Below, in pieces: positions 19,263 through 30,885 of a stretch of DNA of 64,000 nucleotides. The position numbers were made by a program, and so were the translations under genes. The stretch covers positions 186,001 to 250,000 of the forward strand of contig QQVE01000055.1 in the NCBI GenBank assembly GCA_003389325.1, in the 5' to 3' direction. Under the pieces are notes generated by a model. The model was not told where the DNA came from and did not search any database. It saw nothing but the letters and a program-made list of their open reading frames with translations. Position 1 is the first letter of the stretch. Each line of letters starts with the position of its first letter. The DNA comes from Planctomycetota bacterium. GTDB lineage: Bacteria; Planctomycetota; Planctomycetia; Pirellulales; PALSA-1355.

Positions 19263-19844
19263 CTACTCGGGATTGGCGATGCCGATCACGCCGAAGGCCA
19301 CGCGGTCGCCGGCGTTGCCCGTCGGCTGCGTGAACTCGTCGGGCTGGGCGTGGATCACCAGTGCGCGGCCCACGATCGAGTGCGGCCCGGCCAGCGCGAT
19401 CACGTCGTCCTCGATCTGGATGCTGGCCTTGCCGTCGTCGCCGGCCTCGATGTTGCCCAGGTCGCCCACGTGTCGCGTTTCGTCGCTGGGGCGGCCGTGC
19501 TCGTGTCCCATCGGGTCGAAGTGCCCGCCGGCCGACTTGCCCGACTGCTGGTCGGCCAGATCGCCGTACTGGTGCACGTGAAACCCGTGCTTGCCGGGCG
19601 AAAGGCCCTCGACCTCGCCGCTGACTTGCACGGCGTCGCCGGAGCGCGTGAACTCAACCGTGCCCGAGACGCCGCTATCGCCCACGGGAACGAGCACGGC
19701 CACGGCCCGCTCGGGCGCCATGTCCTCGCCGACGGCCAGAGATCCATCGGTGCCGTTGGGGGCCACTCCGTCGCGTGCGTTGTAGCGTTCGCAGCCGAGC
19801 GACAGCGCGCAGACGATCATGCAAATGCTGATGGGGCGCCACAT
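19263..19844 (-). CDS. sodC: Cu/Zn superoxide dismutase lipoprotein
   Basis: A 193-residue exported enzyme that turns superoxide into oxygen and peroxide. The N-terminus is a lipoprotein signal with lipobox LSLGC, so it should be anchored in the membrane facing the periplasm. Copper and zinc ligands are all present: GFHVHQYGD, GGHFDP, the H of GHEHG, RHVGDLGN with the zinc Asp, and ALVIH; the active-site Arg is in GNAGDR. Both cysteines of the usual intrasubunit disulfide are missing: the position is Phe in AFGVIG, and the loop ADQQSGKSAGG has no Cys. The ATG at 19844 has AAGGAGAG upstream. A sigma-54-like promoter stands about 47 bases before the start codon. Confidence 0.94.
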   Translation of the reverse strand: MWRPISICMIVCALSLGCERYNARDGVAPNGTDGSLAVGEDMAPERAVAVLVPVGDSGVSGTVEFTRSGDAVQVSGEVEGLSPGKHGFHVHQYGDLADQQSGKSAGGHFDPMGHEHGRPSDETRHVGDLGNIEAGDDGKASIQIEDDVIALAGPHSIVGRALVIHAQPDEFTQPTGNAGDRVAFGVIGIANPE

Positions 19845-19901
19845 GGATTCTCTCCTTTGAAAAAGGGGGATCGTTCGATAGGCCAACGGGAGGTCGTCGA
19901 C

Positions 19902-19918
19902 CGCAAACAATGTGCCCG
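19902..19918 (-). promoter_or_regulatory. Sigma-54-like promoter for sodC
   Basis: Minus strand reads GGCACA-TTGT-TTGCG, with GG (19915-19916) and GC (19903-19904) 10 bases apart. Predicted transcription starts near 19891. A GGCCGCGCGGCC palindrome at 19966-19977 lies about 80 bases upstream of that start. Confidence 0.6.
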
Positions 19919-20056
19919 AGCCGTTTGGGGAGCGAGCGGCACGGAGGAGAAGGCGTCGCGTCGCCGGCCGCGCGGCCAGCCTGGTCGCCGCGCGGGCAGC
20001 TTGCACGCGATCGCGACAGTGGGTGCAACAGCGGCGGCGCTCGCCGGCAGTGCGCA

Positions 20057-20099
20057 AGAAAAATGCCCACCTGGCCCGGGGCAGCGCGACCAGGTGGGC
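20057..20099 (-). terminator. Intrinsic terminator on the minus strand
   Basis: GCCCACCTGG (20065-20074) pairs with CCAGGTGGGC (20090-20099) as a perfect 10-base-pair stem with a 15-base loop. On the minus strand the stem is followed by ATTTTTCT. It would stop a leftward transcript entering from above 20100, for example read-through from the tRNA or an unannotated RNA. Confidence 0.65.
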
Positions 20100-20649
20100 T
20101 GCGAGAATCAGAGCCCGTTGGCACTCGATTCAAGAAAAGTATCGGATGGAATGTCGGGGGCGCGCCACGCGAAATTTTATCGCAGCGTCGCGGCCGCCGG
20201 CCTGCCCCTGCTGATTCCAGGGGGAAGCGGCCCTACGTGGTTGAATCGACCACGCTCAGATGGCGGTCCCGCCGATTCGCCGACGGACGCTTTGGCGGCA
20301 GAATGGGGCACCTTCGCATCAGCCCCGCGCCGCGCCTGCACGCTCTAGCCACCGTCGAACCCGCGCGGCGCGGGGCTTTCTTCGTAACCCCGCGTTGGCG
20401 AGCGCGAAAGCGTGCGGCGGGTTTCTGCGTCCGGGGCTGGAAGGAGCTAGCTACTCTGCTGCGCATCCTCGAGCTTTTCAGGAACCTCGTTCACCGGCTC
20501 GTCCTCCGCAGCCGGGTTTTTCCGCCCCGGCTTCGGAGGATTCGGCTTCGGCCGAGCTCGCGGCCGGCTCGCTCGGCGTCTGCTTCCAGGGCCCCCTGTG
20601 GCGCGTCGGCGCCGGTACAACCGACGGCCGCCGTCATCGACGAGCAAAG
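20100..20649. other. Gene-free region between two terminators and tRNA-Ser
   Basis: No open frame here has a credible start, composition and family match. The stretch holds the two terminator-like hairpins described separately and otherwise nothing I recognise. I looked for the conserved cores of SRP RNA, RNase P RNA and tmRNA and did not see them. A short untranslated RNA remains possible. Confidence 0.4.
20321..20383 (+). terminator. Long GC-rich hairpin with T-rich tail
   Basis: The 15-base arm at 20321-20335 (AGCCCCGCGCCGCGC) is perfectly complementary to 20363-20377, with a 27-base loop, and is followed by TTCTTC on the plus strand. It resembles an intrinsic terminator for a rightward transcript, but no rightward gene ends nearby. 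Confidence 0.5.
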
Positions 20650-20736
20650 CGGATGGGGAGGGATTCGAACCCCCGGTACGGTTTCCCGTACAGCGGTTTT
20701 CAAGACCGCCGCCTTAGACCACTCGGCCACCCATCC
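20650..20736 (-). tRNA. tRNA-Ser (anticodon UGA)
   Basis: The minus strand folds as a class II tRNA. The acceptor arm GGATGGG pairs with CCCATCC plus discriminator G. The D arm contains GCCGAGTGGTC. The anticodon stem GCGGT/ACCGC frames the loop CTTGAAA with anticodon TGA. The long variable arm (TGTACGGG..CCGTAC) is typical of serine tRNA, and the T arm contains GGTTCGAATCC. CCA is not encoded. It reads UCA and related serine codons. Confidence 0.97.
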
Positions 20737-20784
20737 GGTGCGTGGAACAGCCGCCGCCGCGCGGCCACGGTTCACCCATTTTCA

Positions 20785-20812
20785 AGTCTAACAGCCCCAC
20801 GGGGTGCGACAA
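20785..20812 (-). promoter_or_regulatory. Candidate sigma-70 promoter for tRNA-Ser
   Basis: Minus strand shows TTGTCG (-35) and TAGACT (-10) separated by 16 bases. Predicted start near 20777 is about 40 bases before the mature tRNA 5' end. Each box matches four of six consensus bases. Confidence 0.4.
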
Positions 20813-21019
20813 GGCAAGCTGGGCAGTGGTTCACCGCCAGAAAAACAGGTCGCCCTGCCTGCTCCCGTGCGACTTGCCGCCCTCGCCGCCCGGGGAAAGG
20901 ATGGTGCTGGGCGCAAAGCGGCGGCGCGTGGAAAGCGGTCTTCTATCAAGAGACGCCGCCGAGCCCGTGAGTCCGCACTCTGCGGCCTCGCACCGCAATG
21001 AAATCGGCCTCGGCGGCTA

Positions 21020-21694
21020 TCATTTCCGCCGCTTTGCCCGCCCGCGTCGCACGGCGACGATGGCCAAAAGCGCCCCCGGCACGCTCGCCAGCACGAACGT
21101 CGAGGGTTCGGGCACCACGGTCAGAGAGGTGCCGACGAATTCAACCTGATCTTGCATGAAAGGTGGGACAGAATCCAATCCGTACAACAGCCACTCTTCG
21201 CCCGGCGCTGAAAAATACGAGGGAGTGAAGGTCGTCGTGCCTGGGGCTTCCGCGTGGATCATCACTGACCAAAGCAGTTGTGGATCGGACCCAGGCGCGT
21301 TCAGCGACACGCCAGCGCCTCCGGCGGCCGTGATCTGACCGGGAACACTTAGGTCGCCGCTTTTCAGAATATTGAAAAACGGGGCATGATCGAGCGAGGT
21401 GCCTGGCTCGATCAGCGCCACCGAGGGGTCGAAGTCCACATTGACGTATGCGGCGAACACGCCCGAGACCTCCGGCGTCGGCTGGCGAACGTCTTGTACG
21501 ATGGCCCGCAGGAGGAAGTCCCCGCCGGCCTCGATCGACGTGATCGGATTGCCGCCCAGATCGGTGACTTCCATCGTCGCTTGCACGAGCGCCGGCGTCT
21601 GGGCCGCGGCCGTGGTGGCCAGCGCGAACATACCCGCCAATAGGATTAGTGCGGGCATCGCTCGCCGCGCGCACCCGCCTACATAGATCTTCAT
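21020..21694 (-). CDS. PEP-CTERM sorting-domain protein
   Basis: A 224-residue exported protein. Residues 1-31 are a signal peptide ending in TTAAAQ. The body (about 35-195) is beta-rich with a cohesin-like or dockerin-partner feel (AYVNVDFDPSVALIEPG, LLWSVMIHAEAPGTTTF). The C-terminus has the full PEP-CTERM signal: VPEPST at about 199, a hydrophobic helix, then the basic end RRGRAKRRK. Such proteins are cut and placed on the surface or in the matrix by an exosortase, which must be encoded elsewhere. AGAGG precedes the ATG. The ligand or role of the body is unknown. Confidence 0.9.
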   Translation of the reverse strand: MKIYVGGCARRAMPALILLAGMFALATTAAAQTPALVQATMEVTDLGGNPITSIEAGGDFLLRAIVQDVRQPTPEVSGVFAAYVNVDFDPSVALIEPGTSLDHAPFFNILKSGDLSVPGQITAAGGAGVSLNAPGSDPQLLWSVMIHAEAPGTTTFTPSYFSAPGEEWLLYGLDSVPPFMQDQVEFVGTSLTVVPEPSTFVLASVPGALLAIVAVRRGRAKRRK

Positions 21695-22078
21695 CGATGA
21701 ACCTCTTCTAGCTCGTGGGAACGTTCCGTGTAAATGACGCTGCCGACAACGGCGCCGTCGTTTCGGGCGCGAGTGCTCGTAGGGCGCGAGAGAATCGTCG
21801 CGCCATCACGGCCACAAAGCGTTGCCGAAATGGACTACCGGTGCGGAAGGGAAGTGACGATCGCGTCGAGATAAAACCGCGACCACGGGTCCGAGCCGTG
21901 CTCACGGTCAACGCCAATGCATTAGCAGCAGATGGAGGTTGAAAGGGGCGTCCGCGGCACGCGAAAAACCGCCGCAGCGCATACGAACCAGTCTATTTGG
22001 GGGGGCTGGCTTGTCAAACAGTTTTTCAGATGCAAGGAGGCTGCGGTTCGTGCCCCGCCGGCGGCAGGCGCCGATGCG
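21695..22078. other. Intergenic region without recognised gene
   Basis: This stretch between the PEP-CTERM gene and the DUF6800 promoter contains only short open frames with arginine-rich, alternating-frame composition. I see no ribosome-binding site with a plausible product and no RNA motif. A run of G (TTTGGGGGGGCTGG) near 21997-22010 is the only notable string. Confidence 0.4.
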
Positions 22079-22107
22079 TTGACCCCCACCCGCGATCCTG
22101 CTAGAAA
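22079..22107 (+). promoter_or_regulatory. Sigma-70-type promoter for the DUF6800 gene
   Basis: TTGACC (22079-22084) and TAGAAA (22102-22107) are 17 bases apart. The -35 box matches five of six and the -10 box four of six consensus bases. The predicted start is about 75 bases before the GTG start codon. Confidence 0.5.
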
Positions 22108-22187
22108 AAATGGTTTGGGCCCACACTTGATGGGGCTCGCCAAAGGCGCTCCTCCGCGGGAGCGCATCACCTGAGGAGATTCCCAAC

Positions 22188-22382
22188 GTGGCGGGTATCA
22201 GCGAACGCGGCAAAGAAATCAAGCGTCGGCGGCATCGCCGCAAGAAGCTCGCGCAGCTTAACGCGCGGCTGCAGAAGGCCACCGTGTCGGAAAAGGCGGT
22301 CATCGCCGCGAAGATCCGCAACCTCACCCCCGGGGCCGAGGTGCTGATCGACGCCTGGGAACTCCGCGACAGCGACCGCTAG
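22188..22382 (+). CDS. DUF6800 family small basic protein
   Basis: A 64-residue, strongly basic protein. It opens with ERGKEIKRRRHRRKK, then an amphipathic helix, and ends with SEKAVIAAKIRNLTPGAEVL. This matches my memory of DUF6800, a small family found in planctomycetes with unknown function; the charge suggests nucleic-acid or ribosome binding. The start is GTG at 22188, with TGAGGAG 8 bases upstream. It has its own sigma-70-type promoter and stands alone between tRNA/PEP-CTERM genes and clpB. Confidence 0.82.
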   Translation: MAGISERGKEIKRRRHRRKKLAQLNARLQKATVSEKAVIAAKIRNLTPGAEVLIDAWELRDSDR

Positions 22383-22460
22383 GGGTCGCGACCGGACCGT
22401 TCAGCTCCGCTCCGCACCGGAAGCCGCCCTTGGGCACGGCTGCGGGCTCGACTGGCAATC

Positions 22461-25127
<2,667 letters not shown>

Positions 25128-25189
25128 GCCTTCTCCTGGTTATTTGAATCGCGCAGCAGCGCGCGAATCGTCGTCGCGGGGACCCCTCT

Positions 25190-25264
25190 CGACACATGAA
25201 TGTGTCGGCTAAAGTCGTAAACGCGGCGGCCGTTCGGCCACTTGGCCGACACATTCATGTGTCG
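25190..25264. repeat. Paired palindromes forming a large inverted repeat
   Basis: The 20-base element CGACACATGAATGTGTCGGC (25190-25209) recurs in exact reverse complement at 25245-25264. Each element is itself an almost perfect palindrome centred on CATG/TTCATG. The 35-base centre is itself GC-rich. It sits between dnaK and clpB, upstream of clpB by about 60 bases. It could be an operator read as two dimers, an RNA hairpin, or an interspersed repeat. Confidence 0.75.
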
Positions 25265-25271
25265 GGGAGCG

Positions 25272-25298
25272 CCTGCTCGCGCGCCTGGCGCGAGCAGG
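25272..25298 (-). terminator. Perfect hairpin after dnaK
   Basis: CCTGCTCGCGC (25272-25282) and GCGCGAGCAGG (25288-25298) form an 11-base-pair stem with a 5-base loop, 13 bases after the dnaK stop on the minus strand. No T-run follows, so it may be an mRNA 3'-end stabiliser, a weak terminator or a Rho-associated structure. Confidence 0.55.
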
Positions 25299-25310
25299 GC
25301 CCGATTGCAC

Positions 25311-27224
25311 TTAGTCCTTGACCTCGAACTCGGCGTCGACCACTTCGTCGTCGCCGGGCTTCTCGGACTGCTCGGCCGAGCCGGCACCGGCCTCGGCGCC
25401 CGTGGCGCCGCCGGCCTGCTGGGCATCGTAGAGCACCTTGCTGAAGGCGGTCGCGGCCTGTTCCAGCTCGGCCGTCGCGCTCTTGATGGCGTCGACGTCC
25501 TCGGTCTTGGCCGCCTCGCGCGCCTTTTGCACCGCCGCCTCGAGCGGAGCCTTGTCGCCCTCCTTCAGCTTGTCGCCGTGCTCCTTGATGGTCTTCTCGA
25601 CCTGGTAGGAGAGGGAGTCGGCCTGGTTGCGAGCTTCGGCCAGGGCACGCTTCTTCTTGTCCTCGTCGGCGTGCAGCTCGGCGTCTTTGCGCATCTTCTC
25701 GATTTCGGCTTCGTTCAGACCGCTCGACTGCTCGATCTTCACGCTCTGCTCTTTGCCGGTGCCGAGATCCTTGGCCGACACGTTCAAGATGCCGTTGGCG
25801 TCGATGTCGAACTTGACCTCGATCTGCGGAATGCCGCGCGGAGCGGGCGGAATGCCTTCCAGGTTGAACTGGCCCAACAGCCGGTTGTCTTCGGCCATCT
25901 CGCGCTCGCCCTGGAACACGCGGATCGTTACCGCCGTCTGGTTGTCGGCCGCGGTGCTGAAGGTTTGCTTGCGCTCGGCCGGGATGGTGGTGTTCTTCTC
26001 CACCAGCTTCGTCATCAGCCGGCCTTCGGTTTCGATACCCAGCGACAGCGGCGTAACGTCCAGCAGCAGCACGTCCTGCACCTCGCCAGCCAGCACGCCA
26101 CCCTGAATCGCGGCGCCGATGGCCACGACCTCGTCCGGGTTGACGCCCTTGTGCGGCTCTTTGCCGAACATCTTCGTGACCAGCTCCTGCACCTTGGGGA
26201 TGCGCGTCGAGCCGCCGACCAGCACGATCTCGTCGATGTCGCTGGTCTGCAGCTTGGCGTCCTTCATGGCCTGCTCGAGCGGGCCGCGCACGCGCTCGAT
26301 CAGCCCGTCGACGAGCTGCTCGAACTTGCTGCGGGTGATGTTCATCTGCAAGTGCTTCGGACCGTTGGCATCGGCCGTGATGAACGGCAGGTTGATGTCG
26401 GTCGTGCTGGCCGAGCTGAGCTCCTTCTTGGCCTTCTCGCACGCCTCCTGCAGACGCTGCAGGGCCATCGTGTCTTTGCGGAGGTCGATGCCGTTTTCCT
26501 TCTTGAACTCGTCGGCCACGTAGTTGATCAGCACTTCGTCGAAGTCGTCGCCGCCCAGGTGGGTGTCGCCGTTGGTGCTGATGACGCGGAACACGCCTTC
26601 GGCCACATCGAGCACCGACACGTCGAACGTGCCGCCGCCGAGGTCGAATACGACGATCTTCTCTTGCTCTTTCTTGTCTAAGCCGTAGGCCAACGCAGCG
26701 GCCGTCGGCTCGTTGATGATGCGGGCCACTTCCAACCCGGCAATCTGGCCGGCGTCCTTCGTGGCCTGACGCTGGGCGTCGTTGAAGTAGGCCGGCACGG
26801 TGATCACGGCCTTGTTCACCTTGTGGCCCAGGTACGACTCGGCCGCTTCCTTCAACTTCCGCAGGATGCGGGCCGACACCTCGGGCGGAGTGTATTCCTT
26901 GTCGCCGATCTTCACTTTCACGTAGTCGTCGGCGCCGCCGGTGATTCCATAGGGAACCATCTTTTCCTCGGTCTCGACTTCGTTGTGCCGACGGCCCATG
27001 AAGCGCTTGATCGAGTAGACGGTCTTGGTGGGGTTGGTCACCGCCTGGCGGCGGGCAAGGTCACCGACCAGCACGTCACCCTTATCGGTAAAGGCGACGA
27101 CGCTAGGCGTCAGCCGGTTGCCTTCCTGGTTGGGGACCACTTTGGCCTCTTTCCCTTCCATGACGGCCACCACCGAGTTGGTCGTGCCCAGGTCGATGCC
27201 GATAATCTTTTCGCCTTTAGCCAT
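25311..27224 (-). CDS. dnaK: Molecular chaperone DnaK (Hsp70)
   Basis: A 637-residue Hsp70 chaperone that binds unfolded segments in an ATP-dependent cycle. The nucleotide domain shows [42 protein letters not shown] and [13 protein letters not shown]. The linker [16 protein letters not shown] leads into the substrate domain. The C-terminal lid ends in a Gly/Ala-rich stretch and the acidic [11 protein letters not shown] expected of DnaK. AAAGGAGC precedes the ATG. grpE and dnaJ are not adjacent. A sigma-54-like site lies about 130 bases upstream, and clpB follows. It is divergent from pheA. Confidence 0.98.
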   Translation of the reverse strand: MAKGEKIIGIDLGTTNSVVAVMEGKEAKVVPNQEGNRLTPSVVAFTDKGDVLVGDLARRQAVTNPTKTVYSIKRFMGRRHNEVETEEKMVPYGITGGADDYVKVKIGDKEYTPPEVSARILRKLKEAAESYLGHKVNKAVITVPAYFNDAQRQATKDAGQIAGLEVARIINEPTAAALAYGLDKKEQEKIVVFDLGGGTFDVSVLDVAEGVFRVISTNGDTHLGGDDFDEVLINYVADEFKKENGIDLRKDTMALQRLQEACEKAKKELSSASTTDINLPFITADANGPKHLQMNITRSKFEQLVDGLIERVRGPLEQAMKDAKLQTSDIDEIVLVGGSTRIPKVQELVTKMFGKEPHKGVNPDEVVAIGAAIQGGVLAGEVQDVLLLDVTPLSLGIETEGRLMTKLVEKNTTIPAERKQTFSTAADNQTAVTIRVFQGEREMAEDNRLLGQFNLEGIPPAPRGIPQIEVKFDIDANGILNVSAKDLGTGKEQSVKIEQSSGLNEAEIEKMRKDAELHADEDKKKRALAEARNQADSLSYQVEKTIKEHGDKLKEGDKAPLEAAVQKAREAAKTEDVDAIKSATAELEQAATAFSKVLYDAQQAGGATGAEAGAGSAEQSEKPGDDEVVDAEFEVKD

Positions 27225-27354
27225 GCCGTGCTCCTTTCTCCGGATCGAACGGCCGCCTCACTCCAGGTGGCCGAGCTATGCGCAAGTATGCGTTTGGTTT
27301 CTCGTGGTTTGGGCCCCGAACTCGGCTGCCCGGCCGGGACGGCAGATAAGAAAT

Positions 27355-27370
27355 AGCAAAGGGTATGCCG
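27355..27370 (-). promoter_or_regulatory. Sigma-54-like promoter upstream of dnaK
   Basis: Minus strand reads GGCATA-CCCT-TTGCT with GG (27368-27369) and GC (27356-27357) 10 bases apart. The predicted start near 27344 gives a 120-base leader, longer than at the other sites. An AT-rich segment further upstream (27395-27425) includes TTTGAAA, which resembles a heat-shock -35 box but lacks a matching -10 at normal spacing. Confidence 0.45.
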
Positions 27371-27808
27371 TGCCTCCGCCGCCGGAAAGCTTTGGGTCGT
27401 AATATCTTTCAAATATAGGATTTGCGGCGCCAAGTGGCGCGTTGGTCCCTCGAAATCTCGCGGCCGCCGCTGCGGGGCCTGCCGTTTTGGCACCGCGGTA
27501 CTGCCTTAGGGAGGCCCCCTGCCATAATGACAGGGTTGCCAGCCAGCCGAATTCCAGACCACCGCCAAGCCTCGTCGGTCGCCAGGCCGAAGACCGTATC
27601 CGAGCAGGTTGGAGTCCTCCGAACGGTCGCCCTTGCGCTCCAAACCGGCGCCCGCGCCGCGGGTCATCGACGGTCGCACGCTCGCTGGCGTGCCGGTCGC
27701 TTGACACCCCGAATTGACCCAAGTACAAGGTGGGTCGCATCTTTGAACTGCCCCGCTGCGTGGGCAGTTCGTGACCACCGGCGGATCGCTGTTCGAATTG
27801 GGCCCCCT
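27371..27808. other. Intergenic region between dnaK and pheA
   Basis: The reading frame of pheA extends through this stretch, but the translation has the composition of non-coding GC-rich DNA and lacks family similarity. I see an AT-rich patch at 27395-27425 and a short CCCTG...CAGGG inverted repeat near 27517-27535. No gene or RNA is recognised. Confidence 0.4.
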
Positions 27809-28933
27809 ATGGCGCGGGAGAAGGCAGGAAAAAAGTCCAGCTCACCGGCCGGCTCGCGCGCTCCGACCATCGCCACCGTACGGGCAAGAATCGACCGCAT
27901 CGATCAGCAACTCGTCAAGCTGATGAACGAGCGAGCCCAATGTGCCCGCGATATCGGTCAGCTCAAGGACTCCAAGGGCGTCTCGGCCTACGCACCGGCC
28001 CGCGAGGACGAGGTGCTGTGCCGCGTGCTATCACTCAGCGAGGGCCCGCTGCCGGACCGCGCGCTGCGCGCCGTGTTTCGCGAATTGATCAGCGGCTCGC
28101 GCTCGCTCGAAAAGACGATGCGCGTAGCCTACCTGGGCCCGGCCTACAGCTATAGCCACTTGGCGGCCATTCATCGCTTCGGCCAGAGCGTCGAACTGGT
28201 GCCGGTCAGCAACATCGCCGGCGTGTTCGAAGAGATCAATCGCCGTCATGCCGACTACGGCCTGGTGCCGATCGAAAACTCGACCGACGGCCGCGTGGCC
28301 GACACGCTCGACATGTTCACCCGCATGCCCGCCCGCATCTGCGGCGAGGTGCAACTGCGGATTCACCACAATCTGTTGGGCAAGTGCACCCGGGCCGAAG
28401 TCGAGGAAGTGTACAGCAAGCCGCAGGCGCTGTCGCAATGCCGCAACTGGCTGGCCAAGCACCTTCCGGCCGCGCGGCTGGTCGAAGTGACCAGCACGTC
28501 GACCGCGGCGCAGTTGGCCCAGGACAAGCCCGGCGCGGCGGCCATTGCCAGCTTGCAGGCGGGCGTGCAATATGGCCTCGACGTGCTCGCCCAGGATATC
28601 GAAGACAACAAGAACAACCTGACCCGCTTCGCGGTCATCGGCGATGAGACCGGCCCTCGCACGGGCCACGACAAGTGCGCGCTGATGTTCGAAGTCGCCC
28701 ATCAGCCCGGCGCGCTGGCCGATGCGATGGCCGTGTTCAAGCGCAATCGCCTGAACATGACCTGGATCGAATCGTTTCCGATCGCGCGGCCCGAGGGCGG
28801 CTACATGTTTTTCGTCGAGTTGGAAGGCCACGAGGCCGACACCCGCGTAAGGAAGGCCATTACGGCTCTCGAGCGTAAAGTCGTCCGGCTCGACGTATTG
28901 GGCTCTTACGCCCAAATGGCACCGGTAGAATAA
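27809..28933 (+). CDS. pheA: Bifunctional chorismate mutase / prephenate dehydratase
   Basis: A 374-residue P-protein that takes chorismate through prephenate to phenylpyruvate for phenylalanine synthesis. A basic tail (1-20) precedes an AroQ-type chorismate mutase (about 22-105; [20 protein letters not shown]). The prephenate dehydratase domain (about 108-285) has [24 protein letters not shown] and the catalytic LTRFAVIG. An ACT domain (about 295-370) ends the protein, with [10 protein letters not shown] and [17 protein letters not shown] for phenylalanine feedback. The frame is open further upstream, but homology starts near the ATG at 27809, which lacks a strong ribosome-binding site. DAHP synthase follows 86 bases on. 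Confidence 0.94.
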   Translation: MAREKAGKKSSSPAGSRAPTIATVRARIDRIDQQLVKLMNERAQCARDIGQLKDSKGVSAYAPAREDEVLCRVLSLSEGPLPDRALRAVFRELISGSRSLEKTMRVAYLGPAYSYSHLAAIHRFGQSVELVPVSNIAGVFEEINRRHADYGLVPIENSTDGRVADTLDMFTRMPARICGEVQLRIHHNLLGKCTRAEVEEVYSKPQALSQCRNWLAKHLPAARLVEVTSTSTAAQLAQDKPGAAAIASLQAGVQYGLDVLAQDIEDNKNNLTRFAVIGDETGPRTGHDKCALMFEVAHQPGALADAMAVFKRNRLNMTWIESFPIARPEGGYMFFVELEGHEADTRVRKAITALERKVVRLDVLGSYAQMAPVE

Positions 28934-29019
28934 GAGAAGACGTAGGCGAAACCGTCCCGCGGGCGGCGCACGTTGCCCGCCGCGGGGAACCGGCTCGTTT
29001 CGCCATTCAGGGGTTTGCC

Positions 29020-30069
29020 GTGATCATCATCTTCAAAAGCGGAGCGACCGACGAACAGATCGACCACGTCATCAAGCGGGTCGAGGCGTTGGGCCTCCAA
29101 GCGCATCTAAGCCGCGGTACGTTTCGCACGCTGATCGGCGTGATCGGCGACGAATCGCTGTTTCAGCCCGAGCACTTTCAGGCCGTGCCGGGCGTGGCCG
29201 ACGTGATTCGCGTACTGCCGTCCTACAAGCTGGCCAGCCGCGAGGCGCACCCGCAGTCGAGCGTGATCGAAGTGGGCGGTGTGAAAATCGGCGGCGGCTA
29301 CATCGGCATGATCGCCGGACCCTGCGCGATCGAAAGCGCCGAGCGGCTCGACGCCATCGCCGGCGCGGCGCGCGCGGCGGGTGCCAACATTCTGCGCGGT
29401 GGAGCGTTCAAGCCGCGCACGAGCCCTTATTCCTATCAGGGGATGGGTGAGGAAGGGCTGAAGATCCTCCGCGAGATCGGCGACAAGCACGGCATGCCGA
29501 TCGTCACCGAGGTGATGGATCCCCGCCGCGTCGAGTTGGTCGAGCGCTATACCGACATGATCCAGATCGGCGCCCGCAACATGCAGAACTTCGTGCTGCT
29601 CACCGAAGTGGGTAACACCAACAAGCCTGTGCTGCTGAAGCGCGGCATGAGCGCCACGATCGTCGACCTGCTGATGAGCGCCGAGTACATCCTGGCCCGC
29701 GGCAATCCGAACGTCGTACTCTGCGAGCGGGGCATCAAGGGCTTCGACACGCAGGCCCGCAACCTGTTCGACGTGGCGGCGGTGCCGCAGGTGCAGGGGC
29801 TCTCGCACCTGCCGATCATCGTCGACCCCAGCCACGCCACGGGCCGGCCCGACTTGATTCCCCCTTGTGCGTTGGCCGGCGTGGCAGCCGGCGCCGACGG
29901 CGTGCACATCGAGGTGCACAATTGTCCCGAAGAAGCCATGTCCGATGGACCCCAGGCACTGTTGCCCGAGCAATATGCGGAAGTTGCCGGGCAGATCAAG
30001 AAAGTGGCGGAGCTGTTGGGTAAGAAGATTTCGAATGTTGCCCCCTCCAAAGCGGGCACGAGTGCCTAG
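29020..30069 (+). CDS. aroF: 3-deoxy-7-phosphoheptulonate (DAHP) synthase
   Basis: The first enzyme of the shikimate pathway, joining phosphoenolpyruvate and erythrose 4-phosphate. At 349 residues it is the type I-beta form with a regulatory N-terminal ferredoxin-like domain (1-80; [17 protein letters not shown]) and a catalytic barrel (about 95-335). Motifs include [35 protein letters not shown], and the metal-binding DPSHATGR. The start is GTG at 29020. Pairing with pheA explains supply toward phenylalanine. The N-terminal domain usually mediates aromatic amino acid feedback. The gene symbol follows common usage for this family; aroG is also applied. Confidence 0.95.
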   Translation: MIIIFKSGATDEQIDHVIKRVEALGLQAHLSRGTFRTLIGVIGDESLFQPEHFQAVPGVADVIRVLPSYKLASREAHPQSSVIEVGGVKIGGGYIGMIAGPCAIESAERLDAIAGAARAAGANILRGGAFKPRTSPYSYQGMGEEGLKILREIGDKHGMPIVTEVMDPRRVELVERYTDMIQIGARNMQNFVLLTEVGNTNKPVLLKRGMSATIVDLLMSAEYILARGNPNVVLCERGIKGFDTQARNLFDVAAVPQVQGLSHLPIIVDPSHATGRPDLIPPCALAGVAAGADGVHIEVHNCPEEAMSDGPQALLPEQYAEVAGQIKKVAELLGKKISNVAPSKAGTSA

Positions 30070-30080
30070 GAAAGGAAGTG

Positions 30081-30839
30081 ATGCGTCGTCCCTTTATTGC
30101 TGGAAACTGGAAAATGAACCTCGACCGCGCCGGCGCGGTCGAGCTGGCCTCGGCGATTGCGGCCAAGGCGGCCGACTATGGCCACGTCGAGCTGGCCGTC
30201 TTCCCGCCGACGATCTATATCGAAGCCGTGCGCGACGCCGTGGCCGGCACGCCCCTGGGGTACGGCGCGCAGAACGTCTACTTCGAACCCAAGGGCGCGT
30301 TCACCGGCGAGACCAGCACGGCGATGCTCATCGATCTGGGTTGCGACTACGTGATCCTCGGGCACAGCGAGCGGCGCCACATCCTCGGCGAGACCGACGC
30401 GGAGGTGAACCAGAAGGTCCATGCCGCCCTGGCCGCCAAGCTGGTGCCCATCGTGTGCGTGGGCGAGCTGCTGGCCGAGCGCGAAGCCGGTACGACCGGC
30501 GACGTCATCCGCCGCCAGTTCGACGGTTCTTTGGCCGGGCTCAGCGCCGAGCAGATGCAACAGGTGGTCATCGCCTACGAGCCGGTTTGGGCCATCGGCA
30601 CCGGCAAAGTGGCCACTCCCGAGCAGGCCGAGGAAGTGCATAAAGATCTTCGCAAGATCATGGCCGATCGCTACAATATCACGGTCGCCGAGGCTGTACG
30701 GATTCAGTACGGCGGCAGCGTGAAAGCCAGCAACGCCGCCGAGATCCTGGCCCAGGAAAACGTCGACGGCGCCCTGGTGGGCGGAGCGAGTCTCCAGGCC
30801 GACGAGTTTCTCGGCATCGTCGCCTGTGTGAGCCGCTAG
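30081..30839 (+). CDS. tpiA: Triosephosphate isomerase
   Basis: A 252-residue TIM-barrel enzyme interconverting dihydroxyacetone phosphate and glyceraldehyde 3-phosphate. It has FIAGNWKMN with catalytic Lys, YVILGHSERR with catalytic His, AYEPVWAIGTG with catalytic Glu, and the closing phosphate-grip motifs QYGGSVKASNA and GALVGGASL. I chose the ATG at 30081, since AGGAAAGGAAGTG lies directly before it; a GTG one codon upstream is also possible. It follows DAHP synthase by 11 bases and leads into secG. Confidence 0.97.
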   Translation: MRRPFIAGNWKMNLDRAGAVELASAIAAKAADYGHVELAVFPPTIYIEAVRDAVAGTPLGYGAQNVYFEPKGAFTGETSTAMLIDLGCDYVILGHSERRHILGETDAEVNQKVHAALAAKLVPIVCVGELLAEREAGTTGDVIRRQFDGSLAGLSAEQMQQVVIAYEPVWAIGTGKVATPEQAEEVHKDLRKIMADRYNITVAEAVRIQYGGSVKASNAAEILAQENVDGALVGGASLQADEFLGIVACVSR

Positions 30840-30885
30840 CAGCCCCCGATTCGTCATTCTCGCCGGAGGACGGAAGCCTACAGCC

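Noticed and set aside
20447-20647. Possible small lipoprotein gene next to tRNA-Ser
   Set aside because: A minus-strand frame reads VGCTGADAPQG like a lipobox, and a Glu/Ser/Ala-rich continuation appears only if the frame is shifted. No hydrophobic signal core or ribosome-binding site precedes it, and it abuts the tRNA.
27225-27424. CIRCE or sigma-32 control of dnaK
   Set aside because: No TTAGCACTC inverted repeat was seen, and the TTTGAAA box has no -10 partner at suitable spacing.
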